A stretch of 6,491 bases of DNA from Bacillota bacterium (GTDB lineage: Bacteria; Bacillota; Clostridia; Lachnospirales; Lachnospiraceae). The stretch lies in assembly GCA_023424235.1 (NCBI GenBank), contig JAFAEB010000266.1, positions 1 through 6,491 of the forward strand, written 5' to 3'. The position numbers were made by a program, and so were the translations under genes. This document shows positions 1-5,952 of this stretch, in pieces (position 1 is the first letter of the stretch; each line of letters starts with the position of its first letter). The notes below the pieces were generated by a model. The model saw only the letters and a program-made list of their open reading frames with translations. It had not been told where the DNA came from and did not search any database.

Positions 1-1
1 G

Positions 2-424
2 GATAGGTACATAGAACATGAAATAATTGATGTATGTGAAAAATATGGTATTGGCATTACGCCATTTTCACCGCTTGCCCAGGGGCTTCTTACAGGAAAG
101 TATAAGAAGGGGCAGCCTTATCCGGAAGGTTCTAGAGCAACTCATCAGGCAGATAAACAAGTGAATCATCTACTGACAGATGAAAATCTGGATAAGGTTG
201 AAAAACTCTCTAAGATCGCAGATGATTTAGAGACAACGATGCCGTCCCTTGCCCTTGCTTGGATTCTAAGAAAAAAGATAATAAGCAGCGTAATCGTAGG
301 AGCAAGTAAGGCTTCTCAGTTGGAAAGTAACTTAAAGGCAGTGGATGTTATCTTACCTGAGGATGCATTAACTGATATTGATAAGATTTTAGGTTTTGTT
401 AAATTTGAAAGACATATAGGATAG
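2..424 (+). CDS. Aldo/keto reductase, C-terminal part (5' end outside window)
   Basis: The open frame enters from the window edge and ends at TAG 422-424, giving 140 visible residues. They match the C-terminal half of an NADPH-dependent aldo/keto reductase of the YghZ / Kv-channel beta-subunit-like type. Visible marks are the DRYIEHEIIDVCEKYGIG segment at the very start, the PFSPLAQGLLTGKY strand-loop, the helix PSLALAWILRK, and the cofactor loop GASKASQLESNL (nt 299-331), whose Ser, Lys, Gln, Glu and Asn positions contact the 2'-phosphate and adenine of NADPH in this superfamily. The catalytic Asp-Tyr-Lys-His tetrad lies in the missing N-terminal half, so activity cannot be judged. Family members reduce aldehydes or ketones in the cytoplasm; the substrate cannot be told. 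The gene ends 44 bp before the first ABC gene on the same strand with no terminator between them, so cotranscription is plausible but unproven. Confidence 0.9.
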   Translation, partial: DRYIEHEIIDVCEKYGIGITPFSPLAQGLLTGKYKKGQPYPEGSRATHQADKQVNHLLTDENLDKVEKLSKIADDLETTMPSLALAWILRKKIISSVIVGASKASQLESNLKAVDVILPEDALTDIDKILGFVKFERHIG

Positions 425-454
425 GAAGACAGATAAGATAGGAAGACAGATAAG
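421..454 (+). repeat. Perfect 17-bp tandem duplication, two copies
   Basis: ATAGGAAGACAGATAAG occurs at 421-437 and again, exactly adjacent and identical, at 438-454. The first copy contains the TAG stop of the aldo/keto reductase (422-424); the second carries the same TAG at 439-441 and runs into the ribosome site of the following ABC gene. The identity of the copies points to a recent slippage duplication, or to a two-site binding element. It fills most of the 44-bp spacer. Confidence 0.9.
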
Positions 455-468
455 AGGGTGTAATCTAC

Positions 469-2304
469 ATGGAAACGATTAAGTTTGGGTTAAAGTATTT
501 TAAGAAAAGTATGTTTATGGCGATAGTAGCGGAAATTATCAGCTTTGTTGGAATATATGCAGAACTTTTATTGCCACTATTATCAGGAATTCTGATTGAT
601 TTTGTTATTCAAAAGGGTAAGGTGACAAGTGAAAGTGGAGCAGTATTTCATTTTCTAATAGGTGGGAAATATGGTCAAGTACATAGCATAGAGTTGTTCT
701 TTTCGATTGCTCTTGTTTATACGATTCTTTTGTTACTTCGCATAATACTAATTTATATTCGCGATTTAATCCAGGAATGGGTAGGACTTAGTCTGGAGAC
801 AGAGCTTCGTTACCATACCTATAGAAAGCTGATGGAATTAGATTCTGGGACTATCTCTAATTACAATTCTGGTGAGATGCTACAGATTCTAAATCATGAT
901 ACGATTATGTTTAAGGAATTATTTGCACATAGGATTCCCTATTTTGGTGATGCGATTTTTATGCTTATAACTACCTTAGTTTTAATTGCTAAAATCAATC
1001 TTTCCTTCTTAGCTTTACCACTAATTCTTATGCCCTTTTTGGTAAGGGCGGTACTTGATTTCAAGAAAAAAGCTCGTTTGAATTTCAAAGATATACGTGA
1101 TAAAAGTGCTGCACTTAACCTAACAACACAGGAGAATATTGCGGCAGTTCGTATTGTTCGTTCCTTTACCAATGAAAATCTTGAGAATGAAAAATTTGAT
1201 AGGTCAAACACTGATTTTTCTGAGGATCGCCTAAAGCAGGTTTGGCTATCTTCAAAGTTTGATTTGACATTTAATACGATTAAGAATATTGCTTATATTG
1301 GTACAGTTCTGATTGGTGCAGTTTTGGTTATGAAAGGCTATATAACCGTTGGTTATATCTTAGCTTCCTCTACCTATGTAATGCGTATCATGCATAACAT
1401 TACTGGTCTCAATAATAATAATTTCAATATGCAGCAGATGATGATTGCAGGTGTAGAGCTGATGAAATTTATTGATAAGGAAAGTGATGTTCCGGATAGC
1501 AAGAAGTCAGACCTTCACAGTGATACTCCAAACATAGAGCTTAAGGATGTTAACCTAGAGATTGATGGACAAAAGATACTTAAGAATATTAATCTTAGTA
1601 TCCCTTATGGGAAAAAGGTTGGTATCGTAGGTGAGACTGGGTCTGGAAAGAGTGTTTTATTAAAGACACTAGTACGTATTCGTGATATTACTGGTGGAAG
1701 TATTACAATTGATGGACATGATATTAAGGAATTTGGTCTGGAGAATTTAAGAAATATGTATTCGTATGTATTTCAAGATGTATTCTTGTTCTCCAATACG
1801 ATAGAATCAAACATTGCATTTAGCAGGCCAGATATTAATGAGCGTATGGTAACTGAGGCAGCTACCCATGCCCAGGCTAATAAATTTATTGATGCTTTGA
1901 CAGAGCGTTATAAAACAATCATCGGAGAGAGAGGTCTTGGTATTTCTGGTGGACAGAAACAGAGGGTATCTATTGCTAGAGCCTTCCATAAGAATGCACC
2001 AATTTTTGTTTTAGACGATTCAACCAGTGCTTTGGATGTAAATACAGAACGTATTTTGCTTCAAGAAATTCGCGAAAATTTCTCGGAAAAGACATTGATT
2101 ATAACTGCCCACAGATTCTCATCTGTTGTTGATTGCGATGAAATTCTATATATGAAGGATGGAGAAATTACAGAAAGAGGAAGCTTTAAAGAGCTGATGG
2201 CTCTTTCGGGAAGCTTTGCTCATGTCTATAAGGTGCAAGTAGAGCAGCAGGCTAGTAGCTACTACGACAATCTTTATGGTACAGGAGGTGAGATTCATGG
2301 CTAA
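469..2304 (+). CDS. ABC exporter half-transporter, subunit 1 (degenerate ATPase site)
   Basis: A 611-residue half-transporter (membrane domain fused to an ATP-binding domain) of the multidrug/lipid exporter family (MdlB/BmrC-like), acting in the cytoplasmic membrane. ATG 469 follows AGAGGGTG with 8 nt spacing. Hydrophobic segments lie near residues 15-40, 74-97, 155-176, 178-194, 268-287 and 290-305. The ATPase domain starts near 355: Walker A GETGSGKS 388-395, Q-loop Gln436, signature ISGGQ 492-496, Walker B VLDD with Asp517 where the catalytic Glu is expected, D-loop SALD 520-523, H-loop His548. The A-loop aromatic is Ile365. Asp at the catalytic position plus loss of the A-loop aromatic is typical of the non-hydrolysing site of heterodimeric exporters (TM287/288, BmrCD, LmrCD type). 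It overlaps the next gene by 8 bp, and its last eight residues (GTGGEIHG) are encoded by that gene's ribosome site and start. Substrate unknown. Confidence 0.95.
   Translation: METIKFGLKYFKKSMFMAIVAEIISFVGIYAELLLPLLSGILIDFVIQKGKVTSESGAVFHFLIGGKYGQVHSIELFFSIALVYTILLLLRIILIYIRDLIQEWVGLSLETELRYHTYRKLMELDSGTISNYNSGEMLQILNHDTIMFKELFAHRIPYFGDAIFMLITTLVLIAKINLSFLALPLILMPFLVRAVLDFKKKARLNFKDIRDKSAALNLTTQENIAAVRIVRSFTNENLENEKFDRSNTDFSEDRLKQVWLSSKFDLTFNTIKNIAYIGTVLIGAVLVMKGYITVGYILASSTYVMRIMHNITGLNNNNFNMQQMMIAGVELMKFIDKESDVPDSKKSDLHSDTPNIELKDVNLEIDGQKILKNINLSIPYGKKVGIVGETGSGKSVLLKTLVRIRDITGGSITIDGHDIKEFGLENLRNMYSYVFQDVFLFSNTIESNIAFSRPDINERMVTEAATHAQANKFIDALTERYKTIIGERGLGISGGQKQRVSIARAFHKNAPIFVLDDSTSALDVNTERILLQEIRENFSEKTLIITAHRFSSVVDCDEILYMKDGEITERGSFKELMALSGSFAHVYKVQVEQQASSYYDNLYGTGGEIHG
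2283..2299 (+). promoter_or_regulatory. Ribosome site that fixes the start of subunit 2
   Basis: AGGAGGTG at 2283-2290 stands 6 nt before ATG 2297, an almost ideal Shine-Dalgarno arrangement. An in-frame ATG at 2276 exists seven codons upstream but lies before this site and has no comparable one of its own, so 2297 is the better start. The whole signal lies inside the last codons of subunit 1, indicating translational coupling. Confidence 0.9.
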
Positions 2305-4063
2305 ACGTAATACCTTTTTCGAAGACGAAAAGATTGAAAAGAAGATAGATATAAAGCAGTTAGGTAGAACGATGCAATATATTCTACCTTACAAAAAGCT
2401 TTTGATTTTAGTAAGCAGTATGATGCTTGTTGCATCTGTAGTATCCTTATACCCACCAAGGCTTTTAAAGCTTATCGTTGATGAAGTTGTGGTAGAAGAG
2501 GATTATAAGCAGCTGGTACTTGTGGGAGTAGGCTTAATTTTACTTGCAGCGGTGGAGATACTGTCTAGCTTTATCCAGGCAAGAAGTATGGGTAAAGTGG
2601 GAATTAAGATTATTACGCAGATTCGTACTGATATATTCGAGAGACTGCAGAAATTATCTTTTGACTATTTTGATAATCGTCCAGCTGGTAAGATTGTTGT
2701 TCGTGCGACAGAGTATATTAATGCTTTGGCTGACTTTTTCTCCAATCATGTTATGATGTTTGCAATTTATATCGTAAAGCTTGTGGTGGTTACTGTATTT
2801 ATGCTCTCTTTAAGCCCAACACTTACCTTAATTGTATATCTTACCATCGTTCCCATGATGATAATCATATTTATGCTTCGTTCTCTTTTAAGAAAAATGT
2901 ACACCAAGCTACGCTTAAAAAACTCCAATCGAACTGCATTTCTTGTAGAATCGATTATGGGAGAGCAGATTGTAAAGAATTACAACCGTGTTGATACGAA
3001 TATAGGAATCTATAAACAGGTCCATGAAGAAAGTGTAGATGTATGGTGGACCATTACGAAGTATTCAAGACTTAATCACCCTATAGTACAGACCTTCTGG
3101 CATTTTGGTACCTTATCTATCTATGGTGTAGCCTTGGCTATGATTTTAGCAGGGAATGATTTAATTACAGCAGGTATGGTTATAACCTTTACTACATACA
3201 TGAGTTCTTTCCAAGAGCCCTTGTCACAGATATCTACCATAATCCAGGATCTTGCACAGGTAAGCTCTAATCTTGATCAGGTGTTTGATACCATCGATTA
3301 TCCTTTAGAGATTAAGGATAAGGAAAATGCAATCGTTCTAGAGGGTGTACGTGGCGACATTGACTTTAATGATGTAACTTTTGCCTATGAAAAAGGTGTA
3401 AATATCTTAGAGCATTTTAACCTTCATGTGAAACAGGGTGAGACCATTGCCCTAGTAGGACCAACGGGAGCAGGTAAGACCACAGTAATCAATATGCTGA
3501 CTAGGTTCTATGATGTAAAGGTTGGTAGTGTAACCATTGATGGAATTGATGTAAGAGATGTTAGTCTTACATCTTTACGTAAAGAAGTTGGTGTGTTGAT
3601 GCAGGATCCATTTATATTTAAAGGAACTGTCATGGATAATATTCGCTATGGCAAATGGGATGCTACGGATGAGGAATGCATTGCAGCAGCAAAGCTCATA
3701 TTTGCAGATAAGTTCATCCAGAGACTAAAGGATGGATATTACCAAGTGTTAGAAGAACAGGGAAGTGGTTTATCAGCCGGAGAAAAGCAGTTAATCAGCT
3801 TTGCTCGAATCGTACTAAAGAACCCGTCTGTCATTATATTAGATGAGGCAACCAGTGCAATAGACACAGAAACAGAGATATACATGGAAGAAGCTTTGGA
3901 TATCTTAATTAAGGATAAGACAGCCTTTATTGTAGCTCATAGATTATCCACCATTCGTAACTCAGACCGTATTTTATTCATTAGTAACAAGGGAATTGCG
4001 GAAGAAGGAACTCATGAAGAGCTGATGGCTAAGAAAGGCTTGTATTACGAGTTGGCTAGATAG
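2297..4063 (+). CDS. ABC exporter half-transporter, subunit 2 (catalytic ATPase site)
   Basis: A 588-residue half-transporter of the same family (MdlB/BmrD-like), the evident partner of the upstream subunit. The N-terminus is charged. Membrane segments lie near residues 35-55, 72-92, 152-172, 174-197, 262-285 and 287-310. The loop LSFDYFDNRPAGKIVVR before segment 3 is the usual intracellular coupling region. ATPase domain: A-loop Tyr364, Walker A GPTGAGKT 388-395, Q-loop Gln436, signature LSAGE 492-496, Walker B IILDE with catalytic Glu517, D-loop SAID, H-loop His548. Walker A, Q-loop, signature, Walker B and H-loop positions coincide in number with subunit 1, so the two are close structural paralogues. 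Its intact Walker B should pair with the ISGGQ of subunit 1 to form the working site; its altered LSAGE faces the degenerate site. The last gene of the block; an intrinsic terminator follows 144 bp later. Substrate unknown. Confidence 0.95.
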   Translation: MAKRNTFFEDEKIEKKIDIKQLGRTMQYILPYKKLLILVSSMMLVASVVSLYPPRLLKLIVDEVVVEEDYKQLVLVGVGLILLAAVEILSSFIQARSMGKVGIKIITQIRTDIFERLQKLSFDYFDNRPAGKIVVRATEYINALADFFSNHVMMFAIYIVKLVVVTVFMLSLSPTLTLIVYLTIVPMMIIIFMLRSLLRKMYTKLRLKNSNRTAFLVESIMGEQIVKNYNRVDTNIGIYKQVHEESVDVWWTITKYSRLNHPIVQTFWHFGTLSIYGVALAMILAGNDLITAGMVITFTTYMSSFQEPLSQISTIIQDLAQVSSNLDQVFDTIDYPLEIKDKENAIVLEGVRGDIDFNDVTFAYEKGVNILEHFNLHVKQGETIALVGPTGAGKTTVINMLTRFYDVKVGSVTIDGIDVRDVSLTSLRKEVGVLMQDPFIFKGTVMDNIRYGKWDATDEECIAAAKLIFADKFIQRLKDGYYQVLEEQGSGLSAGEKQLISFARIVLKNPSVIILDEATSAIDTETEIYMEEALDILIKDKTAFIVAHRLSTIRNSDRILFISNKGIAEEGTHEELMAKKGLYYELAR

Positions 4064-4207
4064 AGGAAATGGATTGTTAGAATTGTTATGCTTTTAACAG
4101 TTTACGAGGGAATAAGAGCTCTGCTTATGTTCTAGATGATGTAGAGCTTGGTACATTAATTCGGTAGGTTTTGCTTTATACAAATATATATTTAGTAAGA
4201 GATTAGG

Positions 4208-4243
4208 GCACTCTTCCTATGATAAGTAGGAAGGTGCTTTTTT
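4208..4243 (+). terminator. Intrinsic terminator of the ABC exporter block
   Basis: GCAC plus CTTCCTA (with a single bulged T between them) pairs with TAGGAAGGTGC across a 7-nt loop TGATAAG, and the stem is followed at once by six T (4238-4243). This is a standard Rho-independent terminator for + strand transcription. In the opposite sense no T-run follows the stem, so it should not stop araC transcripts. Confidence 0.92.
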
Positions 4244-4270
4244 GAATTTTTAGCATAAATAGTAAGAGGA

Positions 4271-4293
4271 TGACAGGTTATTGAAGCTTGTCA
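4271..4293 (+). repeat. Short hairpin after the terminator
   Basis: TGACAGGTT and AGCTTGTCA flank a 5-nt loop ATTGA. As + strand RNA the stem is 9 bp with two G-U pairs; as minus-strand RNA those become A-C mismatches. It lies 27 bp beyond the terminator T-run and has no T-run of its own. Possibly a degraded or back-up structure; function unknown. Confidence 0.45.
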
Positions 4294-4313
4294 AGACAAA
4301 GAGCCACTATTTA

Positions 4314-4365
4314 AAATGCTATTAAATAAGTCCAATTGATATAATCGACTTATCTAATAGCATTT
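4314..4365. repeat. Long interrupted palindrome, 19-bp arms
   Basis: AAATGCTATTAAATAAGTC (4314-4332) and GACTTATCTAATAGCATTT (4347-4365) are inverted copies matching at 18 of 19 positions, with a 14-nt spacer. No long T-run follows in either direction; in the minus sense the stem ends in ATTTTAAAT, so a weak terminator for the araC-type gene is possible. Other options are a regulator site or a relic of a small mobile element. Confidence 0.8.
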
Positions 4366-4417
4366 AACATTTATTATAGGTAATACAATTATATCCAATC
4401 CTATTGATTGTCATAAA

Positions 4418-4498
4418 TCAGTCATAAGTTATAAATACCAATCTCTCCAACTCAAATGCAAATCCTGCAACACCATCTCTCTTGTAAATATAGCTCAT
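4418..4498 (-). CDS. Possible 26-residue small ORF (doubtful)
   Basis: On the minus strand ATG (4496-4498) opens a frame that ends at TGA (4418-4420), beginning MSYIYKRDGVAGFAFELE and ending RLVFITYD. A weak GGAAG lies about 4 nt before the ATG. The peptide has a balanced, protein-like composition and no obvious signal or membrane segment. A frame this short is expected by chance in AT-rich DNA, and I recognise no family. It could be a small peptide gene, a relic of a gene end, or noise; entered only so that it is not lost. Confidence 0.15.
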   Translation of the reverse strand: MSYIYKRDGVAGFAFELERLVFITYD

Positions 4499-4584
4499 TT
4501 TGCTTCCACAGATTTATTTATTTTAATAAGTTTCCATGATATTCCTATGTTATTTATTTAGTACATTTATATTTGTTATACATC

Positions 4585-4628
4585 GTATGGTTTATGTTTT
4601 TTACAATGGTAAAATACATAAACCATAC
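4585..4628. repeat. Hairpin with 20-bp stem and 4-nt loop past the araC-type gene
   Basis: The arms 4585-4604 (starting GTATGGTTTATG) and 4609-4628 (ending CATAAACCATAC) are inverted copies with 19 of 20 positions paired (one T-T mismatch) around the loop AATG. The outer 13 bp are perfect. It begins 30 bp beyond the stop of the minus-strand araC-type gene, where a terminator would be expected, but no T-run follows in that sense. It could still stabilise the mRNA 3' end or act as a weak terminator, or be a small inserted palindrome. Confidence 0.85.
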
Positions 4629-4658
4629 ACTCTAATACTTAGAAAGGGTGCGCTAGCA

Positions 4659-5486
4659 TTATTTTCTCATATCGATATGTGGTGAATGTCCTGTTATTTT
4701 TTGATAAGCACGAAAAAAGGAGGAATAATCACTAAAGCCTGAGCGTATTGCTGCTTCAGAAGCTGTATAACCATTCAGGAGAAGCTGTTGTGCGTAAATG
4801 ACACGTTTATATATAAGATAATCAAGGACAGTGGTTCCAGTTGCTTTTCGAAAAGCACGATTTAAATAGTTCTTACTGATGTAAAAGTGTTCAGAAAGAT
4901 CATCTAGGGTAATTCGCTCATTTAGGTTTTCATTCAGATAGGTAATCACATTACTAATAGTTTGTGAAATGGTTTTACCATTTTCAACTGGTTGCAAGGT
5001 GCGACACATAATTGTTAATTGAGAAAGCAGCGCTTCGATATAAATAGGAAATAATTTAGCAGCAACTTCATCTGGCTGTTTACTACAATCTGACAATGCT
5101 TCAAAAAAAGGATGTAGCTTAAATTGGCTAGTATTTTCATAATATACTTCTCGATTGGAATACTTCTTAGTACTTGGAAATGCGGAAAGAAGAAGGGAAC
5201 GATAATCTAAATTAATTATGTCTGGATGAAAGTGAAGGACATAACGTCTGTAATTCTTTTCTGAATTGACACGAACACCGTGAAATACATGAGGGGATAA
5301 CAAAAGAAGGCTATAAGGAGTAGGGCGATATTGCTTACCTTCCACCAGATAATCTACATCCCCCTCGATAAAATAATAAACCTCAAAAATACTGTGAGAG
5401 TGTATATTAAATTCCCCAGTCACCTCATTACTAGAGGAGTAATTAAAATTAATCGCTTTGTTATTTAGCTTTGCATAGGATGGCAT
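4659..5486 (-). CDS. AraC-family transcriptional regulator with N-terminal cupin-like domain
   Basis: A 275-residue cytoplasmic DNA-binding regulator. ATG at 5484-5486 is preceded on the minus strand by GGTGAGGAG (5496-5504), 9 nt away, supporting this start. Residues about 20-100 look like a cupin-type ligand domain: His29, His31, Glu35 and His69 sit in the HxH...E...H pattern seen in sugar-sensing members, with alternating hydrophobic strands (VYYFIEG, YSLLLLSPHVFHGV). A linker follows to about 175. Residues about 178-275 are the paired helix-turn-helix domain: first helix pair near 192-212 (ITLDDLSEHFYISKNYLNRAF), second near 240-262 with the family signature GFSDYSSFFRAYQKITGHSP. Length is normal for the class (270-300). 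It is divergent from the isomerase-like gene at 6006, the common layout for an activator and its target. The ligand is unknown; a sugar or sugar derivative is the usual case. Confidence 0.95.
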   Translation of the reverse strand: MPSYAKLNNKAINFNYSSSNEVTGEFNIHSHSIFEVYYFIEGDVDYLVEGKQYRPTPYSLLLLSPHVFHGVRVNSEKNYRRYVLHFHPDIINLDYRSLLLSAFPSTKKYSNREVYYENTSQFKLHPFFEALSDCSKQPDEVAAKLFPIYIEALLSQLTIMCRTLQPVENGKTISQTISNVITYLNENLNERITLDDLSEHFYISKNYLNRAFRKATGTTVLDYLIYKRVIYAQQLLLNGYTASEAAIRSGFSDYSSFFRAYQKITGHSPHIDMRK

Positions 5487-5509
5487 GTTTCTTTTCTCCT
5501 CACCTTATA

Positions 5510-5519
5510 TTTCCCATCG
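5510..5519 (-). promoter_or_regulatory. Candidate shared operator, araC side
   Basis: Read on the minus strand this is CGATGGGAAA, 24 bp before the araC-type start. A 9-of-10 match, CAATGGGAAA, stands at 5931-5940 before the divergent gene, in that gene's own direction. It may be a binding site shared by both promoters; two copies are weak evidence. Confidence 0.25.
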
Positions 5520-5523
5520 GAAT

Positions 5524-5552
5524 TGTATAAGTAATTTCTCATATATAATCAA
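5524..5552 (-). promoter_or_regulatory. Candidate promoter of the araC-type gene
   Basis: On the minus strand TTGATT (5547-5552) and TATACA (5524-5529) are 17 bp apart and about 38 bp before the start codon. An alternative pair, TTGCGA (5563-5568) and TATATG (5540-5545), is also 17 bp apart. Each box matches consensus at 4 of 6 positions, so which one is used cannot be decided by eye in such AT-rich DNA. Confidence 0.4.
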
Positions 5553-5588
5553 TTATTAAGTTTCGCAATTACCTATATATGATTCAAG

Positions 5589-5856
5589 TGTCAAAAGCCT
5601 TATTATAACATAACACTGGCGATTTGTACAAAACAAAAGAACGATTGCACCTATAAAAATGTGTTAGATGTTCTTTGCTTTCATAATTTGTGTTATATGG
5701 AAAGACAGATCTGTTTGAGCGTAGCGAGTTATCTGTCTTTTGCTATGTCTAACGCAAACTATGAAAGAATTAGAACATCTTATGCATTGAAATCGAAGCA
5801 AGAGTCTTTTGACTTTGTGCAAATTGCCTCGGATAAAATAAATATGGCTTTTGACA
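5589..5856. repeat. 268-bp imperfect palindrome (foldback / MITE-like element)
   Basis: The two halves are inverted copies around an axis near 5722. From the ends inward: TGTCAAAAGCC 5589-5599 with GGCTTTTGACA 5846-5856 (11/11); 5618-5640 with 5805-5828 (20 of 24, one gap); AGATGTTCT 5666-5674 with AGAACATCT 5772-5780 (9/9); 5678-5695 with 5750-5767 (16 of 18); AAAGACAGAT 5701-5710 with ATCTGTCTTT 5731-5740 (10/10). The paired segments are collinear, their coordinate sums staying at 11441-11446, so they belong to one structure. Diverged stretches lie between them. All five single-base differences in the paired segments are transitions. No transposase gene, and no clear target-site duplication, is seen at the ends. 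It may be a non-autonomous mobile foldback element, an old inverted duplication, or a long structured RNA. Confidence 0.8.
5701..5740 (+). repeat. Central hairpin with GAGCGTAGCGAG loop
   Basis: A perfect 10-bp stem (AAAGACAGAT / ATCTGTCTTT) encloses a 20-nt loop containing GAGCGTAGCGAG. The 3' arm ends in four T (5738-5741), so it could act as a weak + strand terminator. The left arm also overlaps a local palindrome ACAGATCTGT (5704-5713), offering an alternative fold. It forms the tip of the larger foldback. Confidence 0.75.
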
Positions 5857-5930
5857 TACTAATCCTTATAATTATTTATCTTTACTATACTATATTAGGG
5901 TGATATTTGCAATGTCATAGTACTCTTTAG

Positions 5931-5940
5931 CAATGGGAAA
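5931..5940 (+). promoter_or_regulatory. Candidate shared operator, isomerase side
   Basis: CAATGGGAAA stands 66 bp before the isomerase-like start and covers the place where the -35 box would be. It matches CGATGGGAAA before the divergent araC-type gene. Its place over a missing -35 would suit an activator site, but this is inference from two copies. Confidence 0.25.
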
Positions 5941-5952
5941 AAAGAAGCAGTA

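Larger units (their letters stand above)
4064..4658. other. Convergent intergenic gap with several inverted repeats
   Basis: This 595-bp AT-rich stretch separates the + strand ABC block from the 3' end of the minus-strand araC-type gene. It holds a strong + strand terminator (4208-4243), a 9-bp hairpin (4271-4293), a long interrupted palindrome (4314-4365) and a 20-bp-stem hairpin (4585-4628), each entered separately. The 144 bp before the terminator hold no supported gene. The part 4366-4584 contains only a 26-codon minus-strand frame of doubtful status. No tRNA, transposase fragment or CRISPR-like array is visible. Confidence 0.8.

Noticed and set aside
939..1211. 90-codon minus-strand frame
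   Set aside because: It lies wholly inside the membrane domain of ABC subunit 1, whose frame is unmistakable; its composition is a reverse-strand shadow.
1807..1989. 60-codon minus-strand frame
   Set aside because: It is antisense to the ATPase domain of subunit 1, with no ribosome site and no recognisable motif.
2276..2296. Upstream in-frame ATG as the start of ABC subunit 2
   Set aside because: It precedes the strong AGGAGGTG and has no site of its own; ATG 2297 is ideally spaced and begins with a typical charged N-terminus.
2544..2756. 70-codon + strand frame in another register
   Set aside because: It is an out-of-frame shadow inside ABC subunit 2, which is intact through this region.
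4081..4167. Stop-to-stop frame ending SSAYVLDDVELGTLIR after the ABC block, as a possible gene relic
   Set aside because: It has no in-frame start codon and only 28 codons; it looks faintly protein-like but is within chance, and I recognise no family.
4208..4243. The ABC terminator acting in both directions
   Set aside because: On the minus strand the stem is followed by CCTAATCT, with no T-run, so only the + direction is supported.
5589..5856. Foldback as a CRISPR array or retron msr-msd
   Set aside because: There are no regularly spaced direct repeats, and no Cas or reverse transcriptase gene is present in the window; the symmetry is inverted, not direct.
5661..5903. An 80-codon + strand open frame in the divergent region
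   Set aside because: It runs through both arms of the foldback, lacks a ribosome site before its ATG, and its sequence is fixed by the palindrome. The Ile/Leu-rich tail is simply translated AT-rich DNA.
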